Below are positions 32,452 to 41,847 of a DNA stretch of 64,000 nt, piece after piece; the first letter of the stretch is position 1; the number at the start of each line of letters is the position of its first letter. The stretch is taken from positions 2,054,501 to 2,118,500 of the forward strand of contig NZ_CM001240.1 in the NCBI RefSeq assembly GCF_000230835.1, given 5' to 3'. The DNA is from Clostridium sp. DL-VIII (GTDB lineage Bacteria; Bacillota; Clostridia; Clostridiales; Clostridiaceae). The notes under the pieces were generated by a model. The model was not told the origin of the DNA, made no database searches, and saw nothing but the letters and a program-made list of their open reading frames with translations. The translations under genes were made by a program, and so were the position numbers.

Positions 32452-32997
32452 TTACTTGCTAAAATATCTATCAAGTAAGCCTTTAAAAGCTTTTCCATGT
32501 CTTGCTTCATCCTTACACATTTCATGAACTGTGTCATGGATTGCATCTAAATTATTTTCTTTGGCTAATGTCGCAAGTTTCTTTTTACCTTCACAGGCTC
32601 CATATTCAGCTTCAACTCTAGCACTCAAATTAGACTTAGTATCAGGGGCTACAACTTCACCTAAGATTTCTGCAAATTTGGAAGCATGATCAGCTTCTTC
32701 GTAGGCAATTCTTTTGTAAGCTTCGGCTACTTCAGGATAACCTTCACGGTCAGCTTGACGAGACATTGCCAAATACATACCAACTTCAGTGCATTCTCCA
32801 GTAAAATTAGCTCTTAATCCTTCTAACAACTCATCGCTGACGCCATTTGCAACTCCAATTCTATGCTCGTCAGCAAAATTTAATTCATCAGTCATTTCTT
32901 TAAATTTGTCAGCACCAGCCTTGCATATTGGGCAAATTTCTGGTGGTGTATCACCTTCATGGATATATCCACACACAGTACAAATAAATCTCTTCAT
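32452..32997 (-). CDS. Reverse rubrerythrin
   Basis: 181 residues. The rubredoxin-like domain is N-terminal ([12 protein letters not shown], then CPICKAG) and the ferritin-like diiron domain C-terminal ([37 protein letters not shown]), the order of reverse rubrerythrins. Clostridial reverse rubrerythrin reduces peroxide and oxygen with NADH through a rubredoxin reductase and protects anaerobes. RBS GAGGAATT. It stands in front of DUF1540. Confidence 0.92.
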   Translation of the reverse strand: MKRFICTVCGYIHEGDTPPEICPICKAGADKFKEMTDELNFADEHRIGVANGVSDELLEGLRANFTGECTEVGMYLAMSRQADREGYPEVAEAYKRIAYEEADHASKFAEILGEVVAPDTKSNLSARVEAEYGACEGKKKLATLAKENNLDAIHDTVHEMCKDEARHGKAFKGLLDRYFSK

Positions 32998-33216
32998 TTA
33001 AAATTCCTCCATAAACCATTATTGTATTTTTAGGATTTTATTCTGGTCATTATATAACCTTAAATTAGTATTACCATTTGAAATCAAATTATTAGTGTTT
33101 ATTTAATTTTTTAGAACTTAGAAAGTAACTATATAATGGACTTTTTCATAGCATAATTAATAAACAAAATTATTTTAATTAGCATAGCCGATTAAGATAC
33201 AATGGGGGATTAAAAA

Positions 33217-34086
33217 ATGAGAGGAATTATTTTAGCAGGTGGCTCCGGAACCCGCCTTTATCCAGCAACAAAAGCAATATCAAAGCAAATGATACCAGTT
33301 TATGATAAGCCTATGATTTATTATCCAATGTCAGTATTAATGCTTTCTGATATTAAAGATATTTTAATTATCTCAACTCCTAGAGATATTGAAAGCTTTA
33401 AGGAGTTATTTAAGGATGGAAAAGAATTTGGATTAAATATAGAATATGCTGTTCAAGAAAGTCCGAGTGGTCTTGCTGAAGCATTTATTATAGGAGAACA
33501 GTTTATAGGCAATGACAACGTTGCAATGGTGCTTGGAGATAATATTTTTTATGGGCAAAGTTTTTCAGAGCATTTGAAAAGGGCTGCAAGCCTAGAGAAA
33601 GGGGCATATATATTTGGATATTATGTTCAAAACCCTAAGGCGTTTGGAGTTGTTGAATTTAATGACAGTGGTAAGGTTATTTCTTTGGAAGAAAAACCAG
33701 AAAAGCCGAAATCTAAATATGCAGTGCCAGGACTTTATTTTTATGATAATTCAGTAATTAAAAAGGCTAAAATGCTAAAGCCGTCAGCAAGGGGAGAATT
33801 GGAAATAACAGATTTAAATAAAGCTTATATGGATGAAGGAACATTAAAAGTTGAATTGCTAGGAAGAGGAATGGCCTGGCTTGATACTGGAACACATGCA
33901 TCTATGCTTCAAGCTTCTAATTTTGTTGAAGCAATTCAAAATACGCAAGGAATATATGTAGCGTGTCTTGAGGAAATTGCTTATAGAAAAGGATGGATAA
34001 CATCTGAAAAAGTTATGGAAATTGCTAAATCATTAATAAAAACTGGATATGGAAAATATTTAATGGAAGTGGTAGAGGAATTTTAA
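33217..34086 (+). CDS. rfbA: Glucose-1-phosphate thymidylyltransferase
   Basis: 289 residues. The nucleotidyltransferase motif [20 protein letters not shown] and [13 protein letters not shown] at the N-terminus, VLGDNIFYG and EEKPEKPKS in the middle, are diagnostic. It makes dTDP-glucose from glucose-1-phosphate and dTTP, the first step of dTDP-deoxysugar synthesis. Length matches the short (RmlA) family. RBS GGGGGAT. It opens a tight operon rfbA-rfbC-rfbB on the plus strand. Confidence 0.95.
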   Translation: MRGIILAGGSGTRLYPATKAISKQMIPVYDKPMIYYPMSVLMLSDIKDILIISTPRDIESFKELFKDGKEFGLNIEYAVQESPSGLAEAFIIGEQFIGNDNVAMVLGDNIFYGQSFSEHLKRAASLEKGAYIFGYYVQNPKAFGVVEFNDSGKVISLEEKPEKPKSKYAVPGLYFYDNSVIKKAKMLKPSARGELEITDLNKAYMDEGTLKVELLGRGMAWLDTGTHASMLQASNFVEAIQNTQGIYVACLEEIAYRKGWITSEKVMEIAKSLIKTGYGKYLMEVVEEF

Positions 34087-34117
34087 GAGTTCTAGAAATG
34101 AAGTTAGAGGTGAAGAA

Positions 34118-34708
34118 ATGGGTAATTTTAATTTTTATGAAACAGAAATAAGTGGAGTATATATAATAGAACCTAGGATTTTTTATGATAACAGAGGATA
34201 TTTCATGGAAATATATAATAAGAAACATTTTGAAAAAGCCGGACTTAATATGAATTTTGTTCAAGATAATGAATCTAAATCTACTAAGGGAGTTTTAAGA
34301 GGACTTCATTTTCAAAAGAGGTATAGCCAAGGAAAACTTCTAAGAGTCACTAAAGGAGAAGTTTTTGATGTTGCAGTAGATTTGAGAAATGATTCTAAAA
34401 CTTATGGAAAATGGACAGGAATTATTTTAAGTGAGGAAAACAAGAAACAGTTTTATATTCCAGAAGGTTTTGCTCATGGATTTTTAGTATTATCTGATGA
34501 GGCTATATTTAATTATAAGTGTACAAATTTTTATGCACCAGAATATGAGGAAGGGATAATATGGAATGATTCTGATATAAATATAAAGTGGCCTATAGAT
34601 AAGGTAGAAAATATAATTTTATCTGAAAAAGACAAAGCAAATCAAAGATTAAGTGAAGTAGACCTAAGTAAATATCCAGATTATAATATATTTACTAAAG
34701 AGGTGTAA
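34118..34708 (+). CDS. rfbC: dTDP-4-dehydrorhamnose 3,5-epimerase
   Basis: 196 residues. The cupin fold has GVLRGLHFQKRYSQGKLLRVTKG with the catalytic His, FDVAVDLRNDSKTYGKW and YIPEGFAHGFLVLSD with the Tyr/Phe motif of RmlC. It epimerises dTDP-4-keto-6-deoxyglucose. It is 31 bp downstream of rfbA and 32 bp upstream of rfbB. Presence of RfbC implies dTDP-rhamnose or a related deoxysugar, although no RfbD is visible here. Confidence 0.94.
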   Translation: MGNFNFYETEISGVYIIEPRIFYDNRGYFMEIYNKKHFEKAGLNMNFVQDNESKSTKGVLRGLHFQKRYSQGKLLRVTKGEVFDVAVDLRNDSKTYGKWTGIILSEENKKQFYIPEGFAHGFLVLSDEAIFNYKCTNFYAPEYEEGIIWNDSDINIKWPIDKVENIILSEKDKANQRLSEVDLSKYPDYNIFTKEV

Positions 34709-34740
34709 TTAAATATAGATAGAATAAAGGAGTTAGTAGA

Positions 34741-35793
34741 ATGAAAACTTACTTAGTTACAGGCGGCGCAGGTTTCATAGGATCGAATTTCATTTTATAT
34801 ATGCTGAATAAGTATAAAGAAATTAATATAATCAACGTAGATAAACTGACTTATGCAGGTAATTTAGAAAATCTTAAAGAAATAGAAAACGACAAGAGAT
34901 ATAAGTTTATTCAAGGAGATATTTGTGATAAGGTGTTAATTGCAGATATTTTCAAAAAACATGAGATTAGTTATGTTGTTCATTTTGCAGCAGAATCTCA
35001 TGTAGATAGGAGCATAATGGAACCAGAGATATTTGCCAAAACAAATGTATTAGGTACGGTTAATATGCTTAATTGTGCAAAAGATGCATGGGAGACAAAA
35101 GAGGGATTTAAAAATGGAGTTAAGTTTCTGCAGGTATCAACTGATGAAGTGTATGGGTCATTAGGACCTGATGGATTTTTTTTTGAAACAACACCACTAG
35201 ATCCACACAGCCCGTATTCAGCAAGCAAGGCGAGTTCGGATTTAATGGTTAAAGCATATTATGATACCTATAAAATGCCAATAAATATAACAAGGTGCTC
35301 AAATAATTATGGACCATTTCAATTTCCGGAAAAATTAATACCTTTATTAATTAATAATTGTTTAAATCATAAAAATATACCTGTCTATGGAGATGGGATG
35401 AATATAAGAGATTGGCTTTTCGTTAAAGATCATGCTAAGGCTATTGATATGGTCATTAATAATGGACGAGTTGGGGAAGTCTATAATATTGGAGGTCATA
35501 ATGAAAGGACCAATATTCAAATAGTGAAGACAGTTATATCATATATAAACAAGAATGTGGATCAAAAGGTAACTGAAGATTTAATAAAATATGTTAAAGA
35601 TAGAAAAGGTCATGACAGAAGGTATGGGATAGCTCCAGATAAAATAAAAAAAGAATTAGGCTGGTATCCTGAAAGTAGCTTTGAAGTTGGGATTAAAAAG
35701 ACTATTAAATGGTATTTAGATAATAAAGAATGGATGAAAAATGTTGCCTCCGGTGATTATAAACAATACTATGAAAAAATGTATAAACAATAA
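34741..35793 (+). CDS. rfbB: dTDP-glucose 4,6-dehydratase
   Basis: 350 residues. Extended SDR with TGGAGFIGSNF near residue 7, active-site Thr in QVSTDEVYGSLG, the catalytic YSASKASSDL (Tyr/Lys) and RCSNNYGPFQFPEKLIP, all typical of RmlB. It converts dTDP-glucose to the 4-keto-6-deoxy intermediate. Third gene of the operon; a hairpin terminator follows. Next to the spore/surface glycosyltransferases it may feed exosporium or wall glycans, but the operon is 20 kb away, so linkage is weak. Confidence 0.96.
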   Translation: MKTYLVTGGAGFIGSNFILYMLNKYKEINIINVDKLTYAGNLENLKEIENDKRYKFIQGDICDKVLIADIFKKHEISYVVHFAAESHVDRSIMEPEIFAKTNVLGTVNMLNCAKDAWETKEGFKNGVKFLQVSTDEVYGSLGPDGFFFETTPLDPHSPYSASKASSDLMVKAYYDTYKMPINITRCSNNYGPFQFPEKLIPLLINNCLNHKNIPVYGDGMNIRDWLFVKDHAKAIDMVINNGRVGEVYNIGGHNERTNIQIVKTVISYINKNVDQKVTEDLIKYVKDRKGHDRRYGIAPDKIKKELGWYPESSFEVGIKKTIKWYLDNKEWMKNVASGDYKQYYEKMYKQ

Positions 35794-35817
35794 TTAAAGA
35801 AAATCAAATTTAAGCAG

Positions 35818-35856
35818 AAAAGAGCGTTTTATCATGAGATTAAGCGTTCTTTTATT
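35818..35856 (+). terminator. Terminator after rfbB
   Basis: AGAGCGTTT and AAGCGTTCT form a 9-bp stem (two G-U) with TTTTATTT behind. Confidence 0.72.
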
Positions 35857-35960
35857 TATATCAGCAGAGGTTTCATATATAGTCTCATTTATGATATTTT
35901 AATATATGATATAATTTATTTAGACAATTTAATTGTATAGATACAAGGAGGAAGTTTTAC

Positions 35961-36611
35961 TTGAACAATTTTGAATACATATTATTTGACTTGGATGGAA
36001 CACTTACTGATTCAGGAGAAGGAATAACAAAATCTGTCCAATATGCTTTGGAGTACTTTGGTATATCGGTAAATGACCTTAAGGAACTAAATAAGTTTAT
36101 TGGACCACCTTTAAAGGATTCTTTTAAGAATTTTTATAATTTTGATGATGAAAAAGCAGAGCTTGGAATGAAAAAATATAGAGAGCGCTACGCAGATAAG
36201 GGTATTTATGAGAATAGCTTATATGATGGAATAATAGAGCTTTTAGATACCCTTAAAAAAAATAATAAAAAGATTATTCTTGCTACCTCAAAGCCTGAAG
36301 TATATGCAAAACAAATATTAAAATATTTTAAAATAGATAATTACTTTGAGTTTGTGGCAGGAGCTGATTTTGAAGAAACTAGAGTAAATAAGGGTGATGT
36401 TATAAAATATGCATTACAAGGAGCCGAGATATCTGATTTATCAAAGGTTATTATGATAGGAGATAGGGAACACGATGTTATTGGTGCAAAAGAAAATAAC
36501 ATTAAAGTGATAGGCGTACTTTATGGATATGGAGACGTAGTAGAACTTACTCAAGCTAGGGCGGATTATATAGCAAAGGATCCTCGTCAATTATTGAATA
36601 TGCTTATATAA
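35961..36611 (+). CDS. HAD-family hydrolase (phosphoglycolate phosphatase-like)
   Basis: 216 residues. The HAD motif I LFDLDGTLTDSGEG is at residues 8-21, motif II SKPE near 112, motif III/IV MIGDREHDVIGAKENN near 174. The Cap-1 region is present, as in phosphoglycolate phosphatase, PpaX and 5'-nucleotidase-like HADs. It dephosphorylates a small substrate not identifiable by sequence. TTG start, with AAGGAGGAAG 7 bp upstream. Monocistronic, with a terminator behind. Confidence 0.88.
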   Translation: MNNFEYILFDLDGTLTDSGEGITKSVQYALEYFGISVNDLKELNKFIGPPLKDSFKNFYNFDDEKAELGMKKYRERYADKGIYENSLYDGIIELLDTLKKNNKKIILATSKPEVYAKQILKYFKIDNYFEFVAGADFEETRVNKGDVIKYALQGAEISDLSKVIMIGDREHDVIGAKENNIKVIGVLYGYGDVVELTQARADYIAKDPRQLLNMLI

Positions 36612-36634
36612 AGGATTTAATTAATGAAGAAATA

Positions 36635-36683
36635 TATATGAAAAGTAAAGATAAAATCATTTTACTTTTCATATATTTCTTTT
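36635..36683 (+). terminator. Terminator after the HAD gene
   Basis: TATATGAAAAGTAAA and TTTACTTTTCATATA form a perfect 15-bp stem, followed by TTTCTTTTT. Confidence 0.85.
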
Positions 36684-36813
36684 TATGCGCTCAATTTTAA
36701 ATAGGTATTAGACATGCAAATTCATGAGTTTTTGGCTTTATTTGCAAATATATTAAATAAATTGTAATATATTTATAGTTAAATAATTTTGAAGTAAAGG
36801 GGAGAAAAATGAA

Positions 36814-37236
36814 ATGATAAGGAAATTAATTTTATCTTTATTGATTACGGTATCAGCAATAGGTATTACATCTATAGGAGCTTCAGCAGAGTGGAAACAA
36901 GATAAATATAAGAAAAATTGGAACTGGGTAGAAAAGGGCGTGCAGGCAAAAGGATGGAAGTATATTGGCAATAACTGGTATAACTTCGGAGATAATGGAA
37001 ATATGGTAACTGGGTGGAAGGAGGATAATGGAAATTGGTATTATTTCTGGTCAAATGGAATGATGGCTAATAAATGCTGGTTATGGAATGGAGGATTTTG
37101 GTATTATTTTGATGCAAACGGTAAACTAGTATCAGATTCAGCTACAGTTGAAAACAAAAAATACGATTTTACAGCTCCTGCAATTATAACTAGTGAAACT
37201 ACAACAGGAACAAGTGTAGTATATGATAACAATTAA
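36814..37236 (+). CDS. Secreted protein with choline-binding-type (glucan-binding) repeats
   Basis: 140 residues. A typical signal peptide occupies residues 1-26 (MIRKLILSLLITVSAIGITS, cleavage near ASA-EW). It is followed by CW-binding type repeats with W-Y-Y/F pattern (GWKYIGNNWYNFGDNGNMVTG, then GNWYYFWSNGMM, then GGFWYYFDANGKLV). These repeats bind choline or glucan on cell walls. A Thr-rich tail follows. No catalytic domain is attached. RBS AAAGGGGAG. A similar protein is at 41848. Confidence 0.87.
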   Translation: MIRKLILSLLITVSAIGITSIGASAEWKQDKYKKNWNWVEKGVQAKGWKYIGNNWYNFGDNGNMVTGWKEDNGNWYYFWSNGMMANKCWLWNGGFWYYFDANGKLVSDSATVENKKYDFTAPAIITSETTTGTSVVYDNN

Positions 37237-37304
37237 GAGCTATAATGAAATTTAAGTTTTACTCATAAGTATTTAATGAATTGAAAAAAATAGGCAGGCG
37301 GATT

Positions 37305-37328
37305 GACTTGTTGTTTTTGAATAATGCC
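37305..37328 (+). repeat. Copy 3 of the dispersed GACTTGTTATTT repeat
   Basis: GACTTGTTGTTTTTGAATAA then TGCC, in the leader just before the EEP hydrolase gene. Confidence 0.4.
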
Positions 37329-37343
37329 AAAAGAAGGTGCTAA

Positions 37344-38123
37344 ATGAGAGTAATGACATTTAATCTAAGACGGGATAGTTTTTTTGATTTTAACAATAGC
37401 TGGGATATGCGAAAAGATATGGTTTATTATCTTATGAATGAGTGTGAGTGCGATATTATTGGAATTCAGGAAGTTAAGTATAATATGTTTATGGATATAA
37501 AGAAAAACGTTAAGAGATATAATATTATTGGAGAAGCACGCAGTAAAAAAATCTCTTCAGAAAGAAATAACTTTTTAATTTCCGAAAAGTATACTATACA
37601 AGAGCAAAATACATTCTGGTTGTCTGAAACTCCTAGCAAAGTTGGGAGTCGCATATGGAAATCATATCTGCCTAGAATATGTACAATGGCTGTGGTAAAG
37701 CTTGATGAAAATAAAAAAATTAGAATTTGTAACTCTCATTTAGATAATTTTTTCCCGCAGACTAGAGAATATCAATTAAAAAAGCTCATGGAGCTTATAG
37801 AGAGGGAAGAGAAAAGAGAAAAGCTTCCTATTATATTAATGGGTGATTTTAATGACACTCCAGATAGCAAGCTTATAAAAAATTTTAAAGACGGAAAATT
37901 TTCAAGAAAAAAATTAACACCAGTACAAGATATAAATGAAGTTTTATATAATGAAGCCACAAGGGACAAATTTAAAAGAACTAAAAGAGGAGTTCATATT
38001 GATTACATATTTGTATCAGAAGAAATAGAGGTAATCAGTGCGGAAATAGTTAAGTATAACATTGATGGGAAATATCCGTCGGATCATTATCCTTTAATGG
38101 CGGACATAAAAATAAAGTTGTAA
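37344..38123 (+). CDS. Endonuclease/exonuclease/phosphatase family protein
   Basis: 259 residues. EEP superfamily: MTFNLRRDSF at the start, GIQEVKYNMF (metal-binding Glu), NSHLDNF (catalytic His), ILMGDFNDTPDS and SDHYPLMADI at the end. There is no signal peptide, so it is probably cytoplasmic. Substrate (nucleic acid, phospholipid or inositol phosphate) is not predictable. RBS AAGAAGGTG. A terminator follows. Confidence 0.88.
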   Translation: MRVMTFNLRRDSFFDFNNSWDMRKDMVYYLMNECECDIIGIQEVKYNMFMDIKKNVKRYNIIGEARSKKISSERNNFLISEKYTIQEQNTFWLSETPSKVGSRIWKSYLPRICTMAVVKLDENKKIRICNSHLDNFFPQTREYQLKKLMELIEREEKREKLPIILMGDFNDTPDSKLIKNFKDGKFSRKKLTPVQDINEVLYNEATRDKFKRTKRGVHIDYIFVSEEIEVISAEIVKYNIDGKYPSDHYPLMADIKIKL

Positions 38124-38140
38124 AAATAATATTGTTCTGT

Positions 38141-38175
38141 AAAAAGCATTTAATCATTGAGATTAAGTGCTTTTT
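38141..38175 (+). terminator. Terminator after the EEP hydrolase gene
   Basis: AAAAAGCATTTAATC, loop ATTGA, GATTAAGTGCTTTTT: a 15-bp stem with one G-U pair and a built-in T-run. Confidence 0.88.
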
Positions 38176-38312
38176 AAATTGCTATTAAATAAAAATTGAA
38201 TTCCTAAATAATGTAATAAGTAGCATGAGAACTATAATAGTGAAAAAATATGATATAATAGAATGTATTGTAAAGAAGTTGATTAATTTGGGAAATAAAG
38301 GGGAATGAGTTA

Positions 38313-39173
38313 TTGTCAAAATTAGAGAAATATGTATGCATAACATATATATGTGTAGCAATAGTTCTAGGAGGATTAGCGGGGTATTGCAAGGTTGTAT
38401 TTAGTGAGGTAGCTAATAATTCTGTTGAACAAAAAAATAATGATAAATCTAGTAGTGCGTCTAATGATAATGCTAATAATTCAAATGATGCGGCAAATAG
38501 TAATGCAAGTAAAAGCGGCTCAAATAAGTCGGCTGATACTGCAAATGGTAATTCGAGTAATAATAAAGAAACGGCTGTAAGCATTGCTACAGTAACTAAA
38601 AAGTATGGACAAGTAATAAATGTCGAATCTAATTTGTGTATTAGAGAGAAACCGGATTTAGAAAGTCCTGCAGATGATTATTTATATAATGGAATGACAT
38701 TTGACATTTTATGGAAAGATGATGATTGGTATAAGATAAAGTATAAAGATGCAGTCGGATATGTGAAAAAAGATTATGTTGAAGAATATGATGAAAAGCC
38801 TCCTAACTTGACTTATGAGGAAATACATAAAAATAAGCCAATGTTTTCAATTCCTATACCTATTAAAGTAGAATTAACAGCGTACTGTAATTGTGCCATA
38901 TGCTCAGAAGCATGGGGATCAGAGACGGCAATGCAGACACATACTAGAGTTGGAGTTGTTGCGGCACCCAAGGAAATTCCATTAGGAAGTGAAGTTTTCA
39001 TTCCAGAATTAGAAAATTATAAGAAGGATGGTATGTTTAAGGTTGAAGATAGAGGTGGAGCTGTAGTGGTTAAAAACGATGGGACTTATATAATAGATGT
39101 CTGGCTGCCAACTCATGAGCAAGTTGAGAAATTTGGCAGAAAAAAAGCATTAGTTTTTTTAACAAAAGAATAG
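38313..39173 (+). CDS. 3D-domain cell wall protein with SH3 domain (YabE/YocH-like)
   Basis: 286 residues. One N-terminal membrane segment (about 8-27), then an Asn/Ser/Lys-rich low-complexity linker (about 35-90). An SH3-type domain follows (about 100-160: NLCIREKPDLES, WYKIKYKDAVGYVKKDYV). The C-terminal 3D domain (about 185-285) has LTAYCNCAICSEAWG, then VEDRGGA and IDVWLPTHEQ with the conserved Asp residues. 3D domains are double-psi lytic-transglycosylase-type folds acting on peptidoglycan. Starts at TTG 38313; the ribosome site GGGGAATG is good. Confidence 0.85.
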   Translation: MSKLEKYVCITYICVAIVLGGLAGYCKVVFSEVANNSVEQKNNDKSSSASNDNANNSNDAANSNASKSGSNKSADTANGNSSNNKETAVSIATVTKKYGQVINVESNLCIREKPDLESPADDYLYNGMTFDILWKDDDWYKIKYKDAVGYVKKDYVEEYDEKPPNLTYEEIHKNKPMFSIPIPIKVELTAYCNCAICSEAWGSETAMQTHTRVGVVAAPKEIPLGSEVFIPELENYKKDGMFKVEDRGGAVVVKNDGTYIIDVWLPTHEQVEKFGRKKALVFLTKE

Positions 39174-39291
39174 TAACTTGAAGTTTCTCTTAGATTAAAT
39201 TAAAATGGTGATAGTATAAGGAATACATAAAGAGTTAGATGTATTTTTTATTAAAAAGAGTCTTTTAAAAATCAGGGAGGACAAGAATCTT

Positions 39292-39972
39292 ATGAGTCAA
39301 TTAAATGAAAATGATAAGATGGCTTTGGAAATAGGTGATAAAATTTTATCTCCAGACATGATTGAAGAGAGGATAGAAGAAATCAGTGAAACTTTACTTA
39401 TATATCGTTCAGCAATAAAAGAGGTTAAGACTAAATTAGATATTTTAGATGATGAACTTAAGATTAAAAGAAAAAGAAATCCAATAGAATACATGAAATC
39501 CAGAGTTAAAACTCCAAATAGTATTATGGAGAAGCTTAGACGCAAAGGCTTTGAAATGAGTATTAAGTCTGCTAAGAAAAACTTAAATGATATTGCTGGG
39601 ATAAGAGTTATTTGTTCTTTTGTTGGTGATATTTATGATATAGCTAATATGCTTATAAGACAGGATGATATTAAGTTAATTGAAGAAAAAGACTATATAA
39701 AAAGTCCCAAGCCTAATGGTTATAGAAGTCTTCATTTAGTAGTGGAGGTTCCTATATTTTTCTCAGATCATGTAGAGCCGGTTAGGGTAGAGGTACAGAT
39801 TAGAACAATAGCCATGGATTTTTGGGCAAGCCTTGAACATAAGCTATATTACAAAACATCGGGAGAAAGTCCAGCACATATTAAACAAGATTTAAAAGAA
39901 TGTGCAGAGCTCATAGCATCTACAGATATGAGGATGCAAGATATACATAAAGAAGTTGAAAAGTTAAGATAG
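39292..39972 (+). CDS. Small alarmone synthetase, (p)ppGpp synthetase (RelQ-like)
   Basis: 226 residues, single RelA/SpoT synthetase domain: YMKSRVKTPNSIMEKLRRKG (about 66-85), DIAGIRVICSFVGDIYDIANML, then DYIKSPKPNGYRSLHLVV and VEVQIRTIAMDFWASLEHKLYYK. It transfers pyrophosphate from ATP to GTP/GDP without the hydrolase domain, like YjbM/RelQ. RBS GGGAGGAC. The nitroreductase gene starts shortly downstream. Confidence 0.92.
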   Translation: MSQLNENDKMALEIGDKILSPDMIEERIEEISETLLIYRSAIKEVKTKLDILDDELKIKRKRNPIEYMKSRVKTPNSIMEKLRRKGFEMSIKSAKKNLNDIAGIRVICSFVGDIYDIANMLIRQDDIKLIEEKDYIKSPKPNGYRSLHLVVEVPIFFSDHVEPVRVEVQIRTIAMDFWASLEHKLYYKTSGESPAHIKQDLKECAELIASTDMRMQDIHKEVEKLR

Positions 39973-39988
39973 ATAGGAGATGTTAGAA

Positions 39989-40558
39989 ATGATCAAAGAA
40001 CTTGTATTAAAAAATAGATCATATAGAAGATTTCATCAAGAAAAATCCATTGAGAGGGATACTTTAAAAGATTTGGTGGATTTAGCTAGACTTTCACCTT
40101 CAGGTGCCAATAAACAAAGTATAAGGTTTATTTTATCGAATTCAGAGGAAGAAAATGATAAAATAAGCAAATGTATATTTTGGGCTGGATATTATAAGGA
40201 TTGGGATGGTCCGGAAGATGGAGAAAAGCCAAGTGCCTATATAGTTGTTGTTAGAGATACTACATTTGGAAGCGGCATGCCTCAAGATGAAGGAATAGCA
40301 GTTCAAAGTATATTACTTGGTGCTGTTGAAAAAGGCTTTGGAGGATGTATTATTGCAAATATCGATAGAAAGCACTTAAGAGAGAGTATTTCTTTAGATG
40401 AAAAATATGAAATTTCTTTGGTTGTTGCACTAGGATACCCAAAGGAAGAAGTAGTTGTTGAAACCATAGGTCAATCTGGAGATATCAAATATTGGAGAGA
40501 TGAAAAACAAGTCCATCATGTGCCAAAGAGAACTTTAGATGAATTAATATTAAATTAA
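39989..40558 (+). CDS. Nitroreductase family protein
   Basis: 189 residues. The FMN-dependent nitroreductase fold: NRSYRRFHQEK near the N-terminus, DLARLSPSGANKQS (phosphate-binding), GIAVQSILLGAVEKGFGGC and VALGYPKEE. It reduces nitroaromatics, quinones or similar with NAD(P)H. I start at ATG 39989 (8 bp after AGGAG); ATG 39980 overlaps that site. It is 16 bp from the alarmone synthetase gene, presumably cotranscribed. Confidence 0.9.
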   Translation: MIKELVLKNRSYRRFHQEKSIERDTLKDLVDLARLSPSGANKQSIRFILSNSEEENDKISKCIFWAGYYKDWDGPEDGEKPSAYIVVVRDTTFGSGMPQDEGIAVQSILLGAVEKGFGGCIIANIDRKHLRESISLDEKYEISLVVALGYPKEEVVVETIGQSGDIKYWRDEKQVHHVPKRTLDELILN

Positions 40559-40644
40559 TATACCATATAATAAGATAGCAAGTTTAGAAGGATGTTTCTA
40601 TTTTGAATCAGATAAAAAAGTAGCTGAGCAATAGATTAGAATTC

Positions 40645-40670
40645 TAACTTGTTATTTTTTGAATATGTCT
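40645..40670 (+). repeat. Copy 4 of the dispersed GACTTGTTATTT repeat
   Basis: AACTTGTTATTTTTTGAATA then TGTCTA, in the leader before the HMA-like gene. Confidence 0.4.
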
Positions 40671-40734
40671 AAATATAAAAAATGATTTTGAATATACTAT
40701 ACTTGTAACTTTAAAATAAAGGAGAAGAGTGTGT

Positions 40735-40938
40735 ATGGAAAGAGAACATTATATAGTTGATGGATTGGCAAATGAGAATATGAAGACGCAAATAAAAAAT
40801 GCATTAGAAAAAATTGAAGGTGTAAATAAAGTATGCGTAGATCTTGCACGTGGGAGTGTTGAAGTAATATATAATACTCCAGCTACACAGGAAGAAATAA
40901 AAAGCTGCATAGAAAATACAGGCCATCATGCTGAGTGA
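40735..40938 (+). CDS. HMA-like heavy-metal-associated domain protein lacking CxxC
   Basis: 67 residues from ATG 40735 (10 bp after AGGAGAAG; a GTG two codons earlier is less likely). Ferredoxin-like HMA pattern: HYIVDGLANENMKTQIKNAL, then IEGVNKVCVDLARGSVEVIYN and IKSCIENTGHHAE. The usual metal-binding CxxC of copper chaperones is replaced by LANEN; the two Cys present are elsewhere. It may still bind metal through the HH near the end, or act in another way. No copper ATPase is adjacent. Confidence 0.8.
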   Translation: MEREHYIVDGLANENMKTQIKNALEKIEGVNKVCVDLARGSVEVIYNTPATQEEIKSCIENTGHHAE

Positions 40939-41023
40939 AGATACATTATTTTAAATTAAAGAGGAGTGCAATATTAATCAATAGATTCAGTTTTGAGGCA
41001 CAAATTTAATAATTAGTATCATA

Positions 41024-41065
41024 AATCACTTGTGAATTGTTATAAAAATCACAAGTGATTTTTTA
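41024..41065. terminator. Terminator between HMA gene and yjbQ
   Basis: AATCACTTGTGA and TCACAAGTGATT form a perfect 12-bp stem, followed by TTTTATT. The genes on either side are convergent. Confidence 0.86.
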
Positions 41066-41087
41066 TTGGATTTTCGTTAAAATCTTT

Positions 41088-41129
41088 GTGATTTCGGTAA
41101 GTTACCACAAAAGTCTAAGCTCAAAGTTG
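41088..41129. repeat. 42-bp intergenic repeat, copy A
   Basis: About 32 of 42 bases match 51403-51444, with core TTTCGGT and ACCACA. Both copies sit just past the 3' end of a minus-strand gene. Function is unknown. Confidence 0.45.
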
Positions 41130-41130
41130 T

Positions 41131-41538
41131 TTAACCTTCTAATATTTTCACATAGAAAATTCTATCTCTTGGTCCATCAAACTCGCAAAAATATATATCT
41201 TGCCACCTGCCTAAGATTATATTTCCATTATTTAATATAAAAGTTTGGGATGAGCCAATTGTAGATGATTTTAAATGGGCATGAGAATTTCCTTCAAAAT
41301 GTTTGTAATTAGAATCACTAGATGGATATGTTTTTTCAAAACCATATATTAAATCATGAACTACATCAGGGTCAGCATTTTCATTTATTGTAATTCCAGC
41401 AGTTGTATGAGGACAATAAACTACTACGATACCGTTTTTTATTTTTGCGTTTCTAATGTCTTCCTTCACATAGGAAGTAATATTTACCATTGCTTGCCTT
41501 GGATTAACCTCAATAGAATGTTTAAATAAGTTAGACAT
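41131..41538 (-). CDS. yjbQ: YjbQ/UPF0047 family protein
   Basis: 135 residues. VVYCPHTTAGITINENADPDV (His-rich site), NSHAHLKSSTIGSSQTF and ILGRWQDIYFCEFDGPRDR are invariant in the YjbQ family, annotated as secondary thiamine-phosphate synthase. Minus strand, RBS GGGGGTTC. Monocistronic, between a convergent terminator and a divergent gene. Confidence 0.92.
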   Translation of the reverse strand: MSNLFKHSIEVNPRQAMVNITSYVKEDIRNAKIKNGIVVVYCPHTTAGITINENADPDVVHDLIYGFEKTYPSSDSNYKHFEGNSHAHLKSSTIGSSQTFILNNGNIILGRWQDIYFCEFDGPRDRIFYVKILEG

Positions 41539-41847
41539 AAAAGAACCCCCCTAACAATATTTTTCATTATAATATAATAATATATTAAATACCTCAACAC
41601 ATAAAGGGGTTCAGGAAAAAATAGCGTGAAATTGTAAAAATGTTATATTTTCAAGGGAAAATTTGTGATGAGAGTGAAAGGTATGTTATCATTAGATAAA
41701 GTTATAAAAAATTATATTAGAAATTATATTTTAGGCTGAAAAATTCTGATTACCGTGTCTTATATTCAAAGATCAATTCTATTTTATAAGTTATGTTAAT
41801 AAAAATAATAGTAATTAATTTTATAATATAGAGAGGATGATAAAGCG
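41539..41847. other. Divergent intergenic region
   Basis: About 310 bp between yjbQ and a secreted repeat protein. Very AT-rich; no gene, RNA or convincing operator seen. It should hold both promoters. Confidence 0.4.

Noticed and set aside
41055..41240. 61-residue plus-strand frame near yjbQ
   Set aside because: Overlaps the terminator and the 3' end of yjbQ, has no ribosome site and low-complexity content.
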